Below are positions 17,344-25,432 of a stretch of DNA of 48,391 nucleotides, piece by piece. The notes below the pieces were generated by a model. It saw only the letters and a list, made by a program, of their open reading frames with translations, was not told the DNA's origin and ran no database searches. The first letter of the stretch is position 1. Each line of letters opens with the position of its first letter. Position numbers and translations under genes: made by a program. Origin of the DNA: an uncultured Lachnospiraceae bacterium (GTDB lineage: Bacteria; Bacillota; Clostridia; Lachnospirales; Lachnospiraceae); the NCBI GenBank assembly GCA_946040795.1, contig CAMGCK010000007.1, positions 1-48,391 of the forward strand, given 5' to 3'.

Positions 17344-18484
17344 TTACTTCTGCCTCCTCTTTAAATACAAACAACTCCCGCAGCACATATTCGCCGTCCC
17401 GCAGATCGGCTACTTCATAGATTCCCAATACGCGCCGGCTCCGATCCCGCAGCCGTCCCAGGTGCACCAGAATATCCACCCCGGAGGCGATCTGTGCGCG
17501 AATAGCCGGGAGCGGCAGTTCCACGCCGGCCATGAGACACATCGTTTCAATGCGCGCAAGCATGTCCTTTGCGCTGTTCGCATGTCCGGTAGACATGGAG
17601 CCGTCATGGCCGGTATTCATCGCCTGCAGCATGTCCAAGGCCTCGCCGCCACGTATCTCACCCACCACGATACGGTCCGGCCGCATTCGCAGCGCATTTC
17701 GTACCAGATCGCGAATCGTCACCGCATATTGTCCCTCCAAATTGGCCGGCCTGCTCTCCAGCCGCACCAGATTCCGAATGTTACCAAGCCGCAGTTCCAC
17801 CGAGTCCTCGATGGTGATCACCCGCTCATCGGCTGGGATAAATTCCGCCAGTGCACCAAGAAAGGTGGTTTTTCCGGAGCCTGTACCACCCGACACCACG
17901 ATGTTCATGCCGCATTCCACCATCAGTCCAAGGAAATCTGCTGCTTCCCGTGTGAGACTTTGCCACTCAATCAGCTGCCCCATGGAGACCGGTTCATTGG
18001 GAAACCGCCGAATCGTCACGATCGGCCCGTTCAGCGCCACCGGCGGCAGAACAATATTCACGCGGCTTCCATCGGGCAATCGCGCATCCGTCATGGGCGA
18101 TGCCTCGTTCACCCTCCGGTTCACCTGCGCCGCAATCATCTGCACCACATCCATCAGTTTTTCCGGCGTGGTAAAGCCATGCTCATAGGGCACAATTTGA
18201 CCCTTTCTCTCTACATACAGATCCTCCGGTCCATTGACCATCACCTCTGATACCTCTTCATCATCCAAGACAACAGAAAGAATATCCAGCCTCCGAAATG
18301 CCGCGTACAGGATCTTGCGATACCCGATCATTTCCTCAAACGAGCATTTTCGATCTGTCCGTGACGCCAGAATCACTGCATCGATTACCTGAAACAACTC
18401 TTCATCCTGCACTTCCCGCATGACATCCAGCATTTCCAGCCGCTCCACCACACGGTCGTACAGCAGTTTCCGAAACTCGTCCAT
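17258..18484 (-). CDS. tadA: TadA/CpaF pilus assembly ATPase
   Basis: A 408-residue VirB11/GspE-type secretion ATPase that powers Flp pilus assembly at the cytoplasmic face. Seen: Walker A GGTGSGKT at about residues 199-206, the Asp box (ITIEDSVELRL), a Walker B region (RIVVGEIRGGEALDML), and the His box segment (NTGHDGSMSTGHAN). The ATG at 18484 overlaps the cpaE stop codon (TGATG); the ribosome site is weak, so translation is probably coupled. A longer frame with a GTG at 18535 adds residues that are out-of-frame cpaE sequence and is rejected. Confidence 0.95.
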   Translation of the reverse strand: MDEFRKLLYDRVVERLEMLDVMREVQDEELFQVIDAVILASRTDRKCSFEEMIGYRKILYAAFRRLDILSVVLDDEEVSEVMVNGPEDLYVERKGQIVPYEHGFTTPEKLMDVVQMIAAQVNRRVNEASPMTDARLPDGSRVNIVLPPVALNGPIVTIRRFPNEPVSMGQLIEWQSLTREAADFLGLMVECGMNIVVSGGTGSGKTTFLGALAEFIPADERVITIEDSVELRLGNIRNLVRLESRPANLEGQYAVTIRDLVRNALRMRPDRIVVGEIRGGEALDMLQAMNTGHDGSMSTGHANSAKDMLARIETMCLMAGVELPLPAIRAQIASGVDILVHLGRLRDRSRRVLGIYEVADLRDGEYVLRELFVFKEEAEVNGRIIGGLVRTENPLERMEKLESHGKSL

Positions 18485-19467
18485 CAGTACATTCCGGAAA
18501 GCATGGTACGCACATAATCTCCCACGCTGCCCCACAGGATCTGCTCTGCCTGGGAAACACCGCCCGGAATGACCGGATTTCCCGGAATGATGATTTTTTC
18601 CGCCTTCCGGTACATCTGTTCATCGATCCGACCGGCCCAGCGCATGAATTCCTGAACCTTGCACTCCGACACCGCGTCATCCCGGGAAGGCACATAGACC
18701 TTGTGCATCATCGGAAGTAACATTTCCAGCAGCCGATGTTCCATCCCCAGCTCCAGGATCACCAGATCATACCCCTCCTCCGCCACCAGGTCCATGATCA
18801 TCTGCTTGATCTGAACCGGCTCCGTGCGATACAGATCCTCCGGAAACTCCGTGGGAGGCAGAATAGAAAGGCCATGAAAATCCTCCGTAAACCGGCCAAG
18901 CCCCTTCCCCGTCGTACTCCACACATACAGCAGATTGGAAAAGCCGAACTCCGGCTCCTTGCCAAAAAAGACCTCGTGGGCCGCATAAGGCTCCAGCGTC
19001 AGATACAGCACCTTTCCGCGCTCACTGAGCAGCTGGCCCAATGCTACTGAAAAGCTCGTTTTAAAGGATCGTCCCACCGGGGATACCACCCCAATGTACT
19101 TGGTCCGCACACTTTCAGCACCCACCGTCAAGGCAGTCTTTTCCTCTGCGCAGATCTTCAAAATTCCCTCCTGGATCTGCTTTGCGGACTGATATTTGTA
19201 CACGGCCGGTACACCGTCAATGCAGGAATACCCCGGCACATCGGACCACACGATCACTCTTCCGGCGCCGCTCTTCTGCGGCATTTCATCCCACGCCGAC
19301 TTATCGGCCACTAAAAGATTGATCCTTCCCTCCTCCAGCGCCTGCACCAGTGCCGTTTCTTCAGAAAACACCTCCGCAAAATACGGAAACGCCGCATCAT
19401 CATTCATCATCTCCGCCAACCGACTCGCAAAACTGCTTTCCCGGTCATATATTGCCAGAACTTCCAT
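18484..19467 (-). CDS. CpaE/TadZ-like pilus localisation protein
   Basis: A 327-residue protein with an N-terminal receiver-like region (about 1-105) and a C-terminal ParA/MinD-like domain, the arrangement of CpaE/TadZ proteins that position the Tad machine at a pole. Seen: the P-loop position reads SPVGRSFKTS (about 129-138), which lacks the usual KGGxGK pattern but keeps Lys-Thr. Later strands (YDLVILELG) match the Walker B region. Degenerate P-loops are known in this family. The ATG at 19467 has AAAGGAG six bases upstream. First gene of the ten-gene tad operon. Confidence 0.85.
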   Translation of the reverse strand: MEVLAIYDRESSFASRLAEMMNDDAAFPYFAEVFSEETALVQALEEGRINLLVADKSAWDEMPQKSGAGRVIVWSDVPGYSCIDGVPAVYKYQSAKQIQEGILKICAEEKTALTVGAESVRTKYIGVVSPVGRSFKTSFSVALGQLLSERGKVLYLTLEPYAAHEVFFGKEPEFGFSNLLYVWSTTGKGLGRFTEDFHGLSILPPTEFPEDLYRTEPVQIKQMIMDLVAEEGYDLVILELGMEHRLLEMLLPMMHKVYVPSRDDAVSECKVQEFMRWAGRIDEQMYRKAEKIIIPGNPVIPGGVSQAEQILWGSVGDYVRTMLSGMY

Positions 19468-19520
19468 CTTTTTCTCCTTTCTGCTTTCCCGCGACAATGT
19501 CCCTCAGGGAGCGTGCCGCA

Positions 19521-19548
19521 AGTATATCAAACTCTGCCCTTAAGTCCA
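19521..19548 (-). promoter_or_regulatory. Probable promoter of the tad operon
   Basis: On the minus strand TGGACT (-35) and TATACT (-10) are 16 bases apart, 54 bases before the cpaE start. The -35 box matches four of six consensus bases. The region upstream to the divergent DUF4358 gene has no other strong candidate. Confidence 0.5.
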
Positions 19549-19668
19549 GTCACAAAACGCCCACCCTTTTGAGTCAAAACGCCGGAGCCCTTATTTTTCA
19601 AGGCTTCCGGAGCACCAAAATTATTTTTGCCTCTTTTCTGCCACCCTCTTTTTTATCCTGTGCAGCTA

Positions 19669-19677
19669 TGGTATAAT
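19669..19677 (+). promoter_or_regulatory. Extended -10 promoter for the O-acetylation cassette
   Basis: A perfect TATAAT preceded by TGG (extended -10) 26 bases before the GTG start of the DUF4358 gene. The -35 region is T-rich and poor, which is tolerated with an extended -10. Confidence 0.6.
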
Positions 19678-19702
19678 ACTGGGTATATTGGGGAGGTATG
19701 CC

Positions 19703-20179
19703 GTGAAAAAAATCATGCTTACAATGGTTCTTTCCGTCCTGGTTCTGGCCGGACTGATGGTCCTGTTTTTATATCAAAAAAACCCGAAGGACATTGCCCT
19801 CGGGGATATTGAAAAAGTATTTCTGGAAGAATATTCCATCGATGGTATGGAAAAAGCCGGCGATATGCGTATGAAGCGCGCCTTTGGCTTAAATGCCGCG
19901 GATTTTGAGGAATACCTGTATTACACACCGGACAATACCATGTCCGTCAATGAACTTCTGATCGTCAAACTGCGCGACGAAAGCCAGGCTGACAATGTCC
20001 TCTCCGCTATGGAAAGCCGCCTGAATACCCAGAAGAAGAACTTTGACGGCTACGGCACCAACCAGACAGACCTTTTAAACCACGCCAAAGTGTTTAGCGA
20101 AGGCCAATATGTGTGCTTTTTAGTATCCGAAGATGTGGACGGCTGGTACGATACCGTCCGGAAAGCATGGAGGGATTAA
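19703..20179 (+). CDS. DUF4358 protein, membrane-anchored
   Basis: A 158-residue protein with one N-terminal membrane helix (about residues 4-24, no lipobox) and an external alpha/beta domain of the DUF4358 type (DMRMKRAFGLN...YYTPDNTMSVNELLIVKL). The family is regularly found beside MBOAT and DHHW proteins, but its function is unknown. The GTG at 19703 has GGGGAGG six bases upstream; the longer TTG-started frame places the ribosome site inside the gene. Only three bases separate it from the MBOAT gene, so the three genes form one operon. Confidence 0.85.
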   Translation: MKKIMLTMVLSVLVLAGLMVLFLYQKNPKDIALGDIEKVFLEEYSIDGMEKAGDMRMKRAFGLNAADFEEYLYYTPDNTMSVNELLIVKLRDESQADNVLSAMESRLNTQKKNFDGYGTNQTDLLNHAKVFSEGQYVCFLVSEDVDGWYDTVRKAWRD

Positions 20180-20182
20180 GCG

Positions 20183-21565
20183 ATGATATTCAGCAGTACA
20201 TTTTTCCTCTTCCTGTTCCTTCCGGTCACCCTGATCCTGTATTACGTCGTCCCGAAACGCGCGAAAAACCTGGTCCTGCTCCTCTTCAGCCTTGTGTTCT
20301 ATGCATGGGGCGAGCCGGTCTACGTGCTCCTCATGATCTACAGCATCCTGTTCAACTATACGATGGGATGTCTGATCGACAGCGAGCCCGCCCACAAAAA
20401 GCTCGTCCTGGTCTTCTCGGTCATCATGAACCTGCTGATCCTGGGTTTCTTCAAGTACTACGGTTTCCTGATGGAAAACATCAACGCCGTCACCGGCCTG
20501 GACCTGCCCATCCGCAAACTGGCACTGCCCATCGGCATCTCCTTCTACACCTTCCAGGCACTTTCCTATGTGATCGACCTGTATCGCGGCCGCTTCAAGG
20601 TGCAGAAAAATGTAATTGCTTTTGCGGCATATATCACGATGTTCCCGCAGCTGATCGCCGGCCCCATCGTCCGCTATGAAGACGTGGCCGCCCAGATGGA
20701 GGACCGTAAATTGAGCCCCGCCCGCTTTGGTAAGGGCGCGCTTCGCTTCATTTTCGGTCTTGGCAAAAAGGTGCTGCTGGCCAATCTGATCGGCAGCCTG
20801 TTTGACACCATCCACGCCTCCGGTGCCGATGTCTCCACCGTCACCGCCTGGATCGGCGCCCTGGCCTACACCTTCCAGATCTTCTTTGACTTCTCCGGCT
20901 ATTCCGACATGGCCATCGGCCTCGGAGAGATGCTGGGCTTCACCTTCATGGAGAACTTCAACTACCCGTATTGCGCCAAAAACGTGACCGATTTCTGGCG
21001 CAGATGGCACATTTCCCTGAGCACCTGGTTCCGTGAATATGTGTACATTCCGCTGGGCGGCAATCGCGTGAAGGTGGGCCGTCACATTCTGAACCTGATG
21101 ATCGTCTGGATGCTGACCGGCCTGTGGCACGGCGCCAGCTGGAACTTCATCCTCTGGGGACTTTACTACGGAATTCTCCTCATCTGGGAAAAGTATGTGT
21201 GGAGCAAACTGAAGGTTCCGGCCGCAGTGACCCGCATTTTCACCGTCGTTCTGATCATCATCGGCTGGGTCATCTTCTCCGCTGATAACGTTTCCCAGAT
21301 CGGCATCACCCTGGCCGCCATGTTCGGCCATGCGAAACTGGGCTTCATCGACGGCACGGCACGCTACTACCTAAGCACCAACTGGAAGCTGCTGCTTCTG
21401 GAACTCATTTTCAGCATGCCGATGGTACGCGCACTCTACAAGGAATGTACGAAACATGCCGTCACCCGTGTACTGATCTTAGTCTTTGCGCTTGTGCTCC
21501 TTTATGTATGCACAGCCTATCTGGTCACCCAGAACTATAATCCGTTCCTGTACTTCAGATTCTAA
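20183..21565 (+). CDS. MBOAT O-acyltransferase (AlgI/DltB/PatA type)
   Basis: A 460-residue polytopic membrane acyltransferase. Members move an acyl group, usually acetyl, across the membrane for O-acetylation of cell-surface polysaccharide. Seen: the GISFYTFQALSYVIDLYRG block (about 118-136), FPQLIAGPIVRY (154-165), WRRWHISLSTWFREY (272-286) with YIPLGG, and the presumed catalytic His316 in TGLWHGASWNF. GGAGG lies nine bases upstream of the ATG. It is followed after 17 bases by the DHHW protein, its likely extracytoplasmic acetyl acceptor/transferase partner. Codon use is notably G/C-rich at third positions. Confidence 0.95.
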   Translation: MIFSSTFFLFLFLPVTLILYYVVPKRAKNLVLLLFSLVFYAWGEPVYVLLMIYSILFNYTMGCLIDSEPAHKKLVLVFSVIMNLLILGFFKYYGFLMENINAVTGLDLPIRKLALPIGISFYTFQALSYVIDLYRGRFKVQKNVIAFAAYITMFPQLIAGPIVRYEDVAAQMEDRKLSPARFGKGALRFIFGLGKKVLLANLIGSLFDTIHASGADVSTVTAWIGALAYTFQIFFDFSGYSDMAIGLGEMLGFTFMENFNYPYCAKNVTDFWRRWHISLSTWFREYVYIPLGGNRVKVGRHILNLMIVWMLTGLWHGASWNFILWGLYYGILLIWEKYVWSKLKVPAAVTRIFTVVLIIIGWVIFSADNVSQIGITLAAMFGHAKLGFIDGTARYYLSTNWKLLLLELIFSMPMVRALYKECTKHAVTRVLILVFALVLLYVCTAYLVTQNYNPFLYFRF

Positions 21566-21582
21566 GAAAGGAGGGCTTCACC

Positions 21583-22731
21583 ATGAAATGGACTCATCGA
21601 ATCATCGGCCTGTTATTCGCCGCTTTTGTACTTCTTTTGACGCTTGTTTTTGTGATCCTTCCGGACAAAACTTACTCCTCTTCGGAGAAGCGAAATCTGC
21701 AGACGCTGCCGGAGCTGAATGCTTCCACCCTGGCCGATGGCAGCTTCATGAGCGCGCTGGAAGATTACACCGCTGACCAGTTCCCGCTTCGCGATGACTG
21801 GATGCGCGTAAAAACGGCCATTTCCCGCGCCCTCGGAACCCGCGAATCACAGGGTGTTTACATTATGAAAGACGGCAGTCTGGCGGAGCGCTTTGACACT
21901 CCCGATGCCGCAAACATGCAGGAGACCATCGATGCCATGGCCGCATTCGCCGAACGCTATCCCAACCTCCGCATGAATTTTCTGCTGGTGCCCACGGCCA
22001 TCGGTATCTACCCGGAAAATCTGCCCGTCGGCGCGCCCACAGATAGTGAAGATGACTACATTGATACCTTCTACGGCACGCTGTCCAAGGGTATGACCTG
22101 CATCGATGTCCGCGACGTTTTTGCACAAAAAAAGGACGCTCTGCAGCTCTATTACCGCACCGACCATCACTGGACCACCGATGCGGCATATGAAGCTTAC
22201 AAAATCGTCTCCAAAACCATGCAATTTGAGCATGAAACCACTTTCACAAGCGGCATTATCTGCAACGATTTCCGCGGTTCCCTGGTTTCCGAATCCGGCT
22301 TCTCCGTGAAGCTTCCGGATGCCATCACCGCTTATATCCCCAACATGACGGATCGGCCCGATGAGGCGCTCTACACCGTCACTTACGCCGAGGATTCGCG
22401 CAAGACTGCCTCCTGCTTTGAAACGGAATACCTCCTGTCCGATGATCAGTACCAGGTCTTCTTTGGCAGCAATCATCCGTTGATCCAGATCGACACTGCC
22501 GTGGCCACAGACCGCAAGCTTCTGGTCATCAAGGACTCCTACGCCAATAGCTTTGTCCCCTTCCTGACACCGGAATTTGCCAAGATCACGATCGTGGACC
22601 CGCGTTATTATTACGAAGACATCGATGCTCTGGTGATCTCCGGCGGTTACACCGATGTGCTGTTCCTGTATAACGCGGCAACATTGTCTGAGGATACATC
22701 GCTGAAGACCGTGCTGCAGAATGTACAGTAA
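21583..22731 (+). CDS. DHHW family protein (AlgJ/AlgX-like acetyltransferase partner)
   Basis: A 382-residue protein with an N-terminal membrane anchor (about 6-26) and an external SGNH-like domain. Seen: the family motif DHHW at residues 194-197 (RTDHHWT) and the likely nucleophile Ser319 in VIKDSYANSF, matching the layout of AlgJ/AlgX and related proteins that transfer acetyl groups supplied by the MBOAT partner. AAGGAGG precedes the ATG. Last gene of the cassette, followed by a strong terminator. The acetylated polymer is unknown; no glycosyltransferases are nearby. Confidence 0.92.
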   Translation: MKWTHRIIGLLFAAFVLLLTLVFVILPDKTYSSSEKRNLQTLPELNASTLADGSFMSALEDYTADQFPLRDDWMRVKTAISRALGTRESQGVYIMKDGSLAERFDTPDAANMQETIDAMAAFAERYPNLRMNFLLVPTAIGIYPENLPVGAPTDSEDDYIDTFYGTLSKGMTCIDVRDVFAQKKDALQLYYRTDHHWTTDAAYEAYKIVSKTMQFEHETTFTSGIICNDFRGSLVSESGFSVKLPDAITAYIPNMTDRPDEALYTVTYAEDSRKTASCFETEYLLSDDQYQVFFGSNHPLIQIDTAVATDRKLLVIKDSYANSFVPFLTPEFAKITIVDPRYYYEDIDALVISGGYTDVLFLYNAATLSEDTSLKTVLQNVQ

Positions 22732-22790
22732 GATTTCCCTTTCGAGACTTGACTTAAATTAGATATCCCCAAAATGCATTTCGGTAATAG

Positions 22791-22824
22791 AAAAGGAACT
22801 GTCACTCGACAGTTCCTTTTCTTT
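22791..22824. terminator. Bidirectional terminator
   Basis: A perfect 13-base-pair stem (22791-22803 with 22808-22820; core GGAACTGTC) with a four-base loop. T-rich runs lie on both strands. It serves the plus-strand acetylation cassette and the convergent lipoprotein gene. Confidence 0.92.
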
Positions 22825-22850
22825 ACACTATTTCATTCTTCACTATTCCT

Positions 22851-23243
22851 TCATTCTGTATAAAGCTGAATGTAAGAATCCCCCTTCTTGATATACAGGT
22901 AGCCATCGCTCGTATCATCATACGGTCTCACTCCACGATATACGACCGTCCCCACTTCAAGTGCAGACGCATATAATTCTTCTGCCGGCCACTCGTCTGA
23001 AACCGTGGCAACAACCGCCCCAACCTCTTCATATCTCAAGCTTCGCGTACCATCCATCGGATTAGCATATCTCTCCACATAAAGTTTTCCTTGATAGTAC
23101 ACTGCCGGAGTCGTTTCAGGACCACCGCCGGTAGGTTGCGTAGGTTTAGATGCTCCCATACACGATACCAAAACGAGGCTCGCAAACAGGCTTAACAACA
23201 TACTTCCGACAGTGATAAACAGTGATCTAGCATGGGCATTCAT
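22851..23243 (-). CDS. Small lipoprotein, paralogous to the upstream lipoprotein
   Basis: A 130-residue predicted lipoprotein: hydrophobic signal with lipobox LVSC (Cys28), then a Pro/Gly/Thr-rich linker and a ~80-residue beta-rich domain. The domain aligns with residues ~50-135 of the next gene's product. Both share YYxGxxY, a GxV-V block, WPxEEL, LxxGxxVY and DGYLYIKK near the end. Function unknown. ATG has GGAGG nine bases upstream. It lies 62 bases downstream of the larger lipoprotein gene and is probably co-transcribed with it. Confidence 0.8.
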   Translation of the reverse strand: MNAHARSLFITVGSMLLSLFASLVLVSCMGASKPTQPTGGGPETTPAVYYQGKLYVERYANPMDGTRSLRYEEVGAVVATVSDEWPAEELYASALEVGTVVYRGVRPYDDTSDGYLYIKKGDSYIQLYTE

Positions 23244-23305
23244 AATAGTTTTCCTCCACTAGGCTAAAATTGTTTGTCCGGTACAACATTTTCAACGCGC
23301 TCGTA

Positions 23306-24463
23306 TCACCTTATTTCAAACTCCGCCGCCAATTCTTCCTTCACGATCCTGTATTTTCCGGCTTCCAAATCACCATACATCGTCAGATCCGCGTAAGTTT
23401 CCGCACACCCTCCCGGTTCCAGCACACTTGCTGCCAGTGTAAAGCCCCAATTTGACAATGCCACAGGAAGCCGATACCATCGGCCGTCAATTTCCTTTTC
23501 AAGCGTAAACGGTAAACCGTAAAGGTATTCCTCTTTCGATTCATTCTTCAGCTGAAGTTTCACAAGTTTGTCTGAAATCGACAGTACTTCCATGGATATT
23601 TCACCCGTTGAATCACTGATTTCCTCGCCAAGCGCATAATATCCAATGTCATATTTTCCGAGGAGTGCCGCGTTGAGCATACCGCTGCCTCCGGGAATGC
23701 ATGTCATATTATCTTCAGGGACACCTTCAAATACCGTTGCAAGATCATATTCCCCCGCGTACATTGAGCCGTCTTTTGACAGCCACTTTCCGTCGCTGTA
23801 TGTCAGCCAAATCCTCATGCCACTTTTATCGGAAATATCAATACCGTAAACAGGCGGTTTCATCTCGGATATCTTCTCGGGTGATATCTGATTGATCCCT
23901 AACGCATTTATCTCCTCAATGATTGCCTTGTTCTTTTCCAAATCGAATGACATTTTTACAGTCGTCTGAGAACCGTCATAATAATAAACCATCATGGCAC
24001 TGGTTTCCGGGCTGGCATTCGCCAAGAGCCCCACATCAGACTGAATGTCAGTCGCATCTTCCGGTACATACTTCACGAACTGATACCATTCGTTTTTCTT
24101 AATTCTGACATACATAATGCCATCCGTTTCAGTGCTTTTATACACCTCCATTCCCTTTTTCAAGTTCGTGCCTTCCAGTTCTTCATCCGGCCAATCTGAA
24201 TTGTCAACACTGGCCACTTCTCCGATCAGCGCTTTCGTCAAGGGGATCTGCGAAGTATATATTTTTCCTCCGGCTGGTATGTAAATATTGCCGGCGTAAT
24301 AGAATGACTGGATCATGATCGATCCATCAGGTGCAACCGGCCCCTCACCAGTCGGTCCACGAAACTCCGTTTCATGGGCACAGCCGCCCAGCGCACTCAA
24401 TAACACCACCACAATGGCAACGCTCAGCATTCTTTTCATAGTCAAACCAACATCAATCTTCAT
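23306..24463 (-). CDS. Lipoprotein with Ig-like C-terminal domain
   Basis: A 385-residue predicted lipoprotein. Seen: signal peptide with lipobox LGGC (Cys28); an N-terminal domain (about 50-140) shared with the neighbouring small lipoprotein; a central region (about 150-290); and a C-terminal beta-sandwich (about 295-385) with YGLPFTLEKEIDGRWY, LEPGG and LEAGKYRIVKE, the pattern of Big_14-type bacterial Ig-like domains. Substrate or partner unknown. The ATG at 24463 has GGAGG seven bases upstream, and a TTGACA promoter lies 24 bases before the start codon. First gene of a two-gene unit ending at the terminator at 22791. Confidence 0.82.
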   Translation of the reverse strand: MKIDVGLTMKRMLSVAIVVVLLSALGGCAHETEFRGPTGEGPVAPDGSIMIQSFYYAGNIYIPAGGKIYTSQIPLTKALIGEVASVDNSDWPDEELEGTNLKKGMEVYKSTETDGIMYVRIKKNEWYQFVKYVPEDATDIQSDVGLLANASPETSAMMVYYYDGSQTTVKMSFDLEKNKAIIEEINALGINQISPEKISEMKPPVYGIDISDKSGMRIWLTYSDGKWLSKDGSMYAGEYDLATVFEGVPEDNMTCIPGGSGMLNAALLGKYDIGYYALGEEISDSTGEISMEVLSISDKLVKLQLKNESKEEYLYGLPFTLEKEIDGRWYRLPVALSNWGFTLAASVLEPGGCAETYADLTMYGDLEAGKYRIVKEELAAEFEIR

Positions 24464-24486
24464 ACAAATCCCTCCTTCCTGTTTAT

Positions 24487-24516
24487 TTCATATCACACCT
24501 TCACCCCCTTTGTCAA
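24487..24516 (-). promoter_or_regulatory. Promoter for the lipoprotein pair
   Basis: Minus-strand TTGACA (-35, consensus) and TATGAA (-10) at 18-base spacing, 24 bases before the ATG. The 34-bp tandem repeats start 15 bases upstream of the -35 box. Confidence 0.6.
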
Positions 24517-24530
24517 CTCTGTCACCGCCT

Positions 24531-24630
24531 TCACAGCGTTTCCCTTTGGGAAGCCGCGGTTTACTCACAGCGTTTCCCTATGGGAAGCCGCGGTTTACTC
24601 ACAGCGTTTCCCTTTGGGAAGCCGCGGTTA
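24531..24630. repeat. 34-bp tandem repeat, three copies
   Basis: Three head-to-tail copies starting at 24531, 24565 and 24599. Each contains TCACAGCG, the dyad TTTCCCTTTGGGAA and CCGCGG. Copy two differs by one base (CCCTATGGG); copy three diverges in its last three bases. There are no spacers, so this is not CRISPR. The array sits between the ThuA terminator and the lipoprotein promoter. Confidence 0.9.
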
Positions 24631-24634
24631 ATAC

Positions 24635-24673
24635 AAAAGGCCCCCGCCTGCATTCACGCTGCAGACGAGGGTC
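24635..24673 (-). terminator. Rho-independent terminator after ThuA gene
   Basis: Minus-strand stem of about 14 pairs (24660-24673 with 24639-24652; one mismatch and two wobbles), seven-base loop, then TTTT. It ends the hydratase-ThuA operon 20 bases after the ThuA stop codon. Confidence 0.85.
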
Positions 24674-24692
24674 TTCATTAACACTAATTCAA

Positions 24693-25409
24693 TTACTTCA
24701 TCATCGGCTCCGGGAAATGACCGCGCTGAATCTGTGCGCAGTTCGGAGAGTAGACCCACTTTGCAGCATTGCAAAGGATCTTCTGCACTTCCGGCATGTG
24801 ATAGATCGGGTAGGTCTCGTGACCCGGCTTGAAGTAGAAGATCTTGCCGTTGCCGCGGCGGAAGGTGCAAGCGGAACGGAAGACTTCGCCACCGGTGAAC
24901 CAGCTGATCATGACAACTTCATCCGGCTGCGGAATCATGAAGTGCTCACCGTAGGTCTCTTCCTGCGGGATCACAACATTGGCGCCGATGCCTTCCATGA
25001 TCGGATGACCCGGCATAATGTTCCACATGATCTCGGTTTCATCGTTCTCTCTCCAGCGGAGCATCTGAGAGTCCGTACCCATCAGCTTCTGGAAGATCTT
25101 GGAAGCGTGACCGGAGTGAAGAACGATCAGGCCCATGCCTTCCATGACCCGCTTGTAAACGCGCTGAACGACTTCATCGGATACTTCATGATGTGCCATG
25201 TGGCCCCACCAGAAGAGGACATCGGTGGCGTCCAGTACTTCCTGCGTCAGGCCGTGCTCCGGCTCGTCCAGAGTAGCGGTGGAAACATCCTCAAAACCAT
25301 TGGCGACAAGGAAATCCTTGATGCAGTTGTGGATACCATTCGGGTAAACCTGTGCAACCTTCTCTTCAGATAACTCATGTCTGTACTCATTCCATACAGT
25401 GATCTTCAT
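24693..25409 (-). CDS. ThuA domain protein
   Basis: A 238-residue cytoplasmic protein with a ThuA (trehalose utilisation, glutamine amidotransferase-like) fold. Seen: NEYRHE near the start, the [14 protein letters not shown] block, [12 protein letters not shown] (about 93-104, where class I amidotransferases keep their nucleophile), GHPIMEGI and the terminal [17 protein letters not shown]. ThuA proteins are linked to sugar and disaccharide metabolism, but the reaction is not well defined. Start has AAAGGAG upstream. It is 23 bases downstream of the hydratase gene and shares its transcript. Confidence 0.88.
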   Translation of the reverse strand: MKITVWNEYRHELSEEKVAQVYPNGIHNCIKDFLVANGFEDVSTATLDEPEHGLTQEVLDATDVLFWWGHMAHHEVSDEVVQRVYKRVMEGMGLIVLHSGHASKIFQKLMGTDSQMLRWRENDETEIMWNIMPGHPIMEGIGANVVIPQEETYGEHFMIPQPDEVVMISWFTGGEVFRSACTFRRGNGKIFYFKPGHETYPIYHMPEVQKILCNAAKWVYSPNCAQIQRGHFPEPMMK

Positions 25410-25432
25410 TGTTATTCTCCTTTATAGGTAGT

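Noticed and set aside
17162..18250. 362-residue plus-strand open frame opposite tadA/tadB
   Set aside because: His/Pro/Arg-rich shadow translation of the ATPase gene.
20120..21331. 403-residue minus-strand open frame opposite the MBOAT gene
   Set aside because: A by-product of strong third-position G/C bias; no ribosome site, no recognisable domain, and the plus-strand gene is certain.
24531..24630. CRISPR array
   Set aside because: The 34-bp units are directly adjacent with no spacers, and no cas genes are present.
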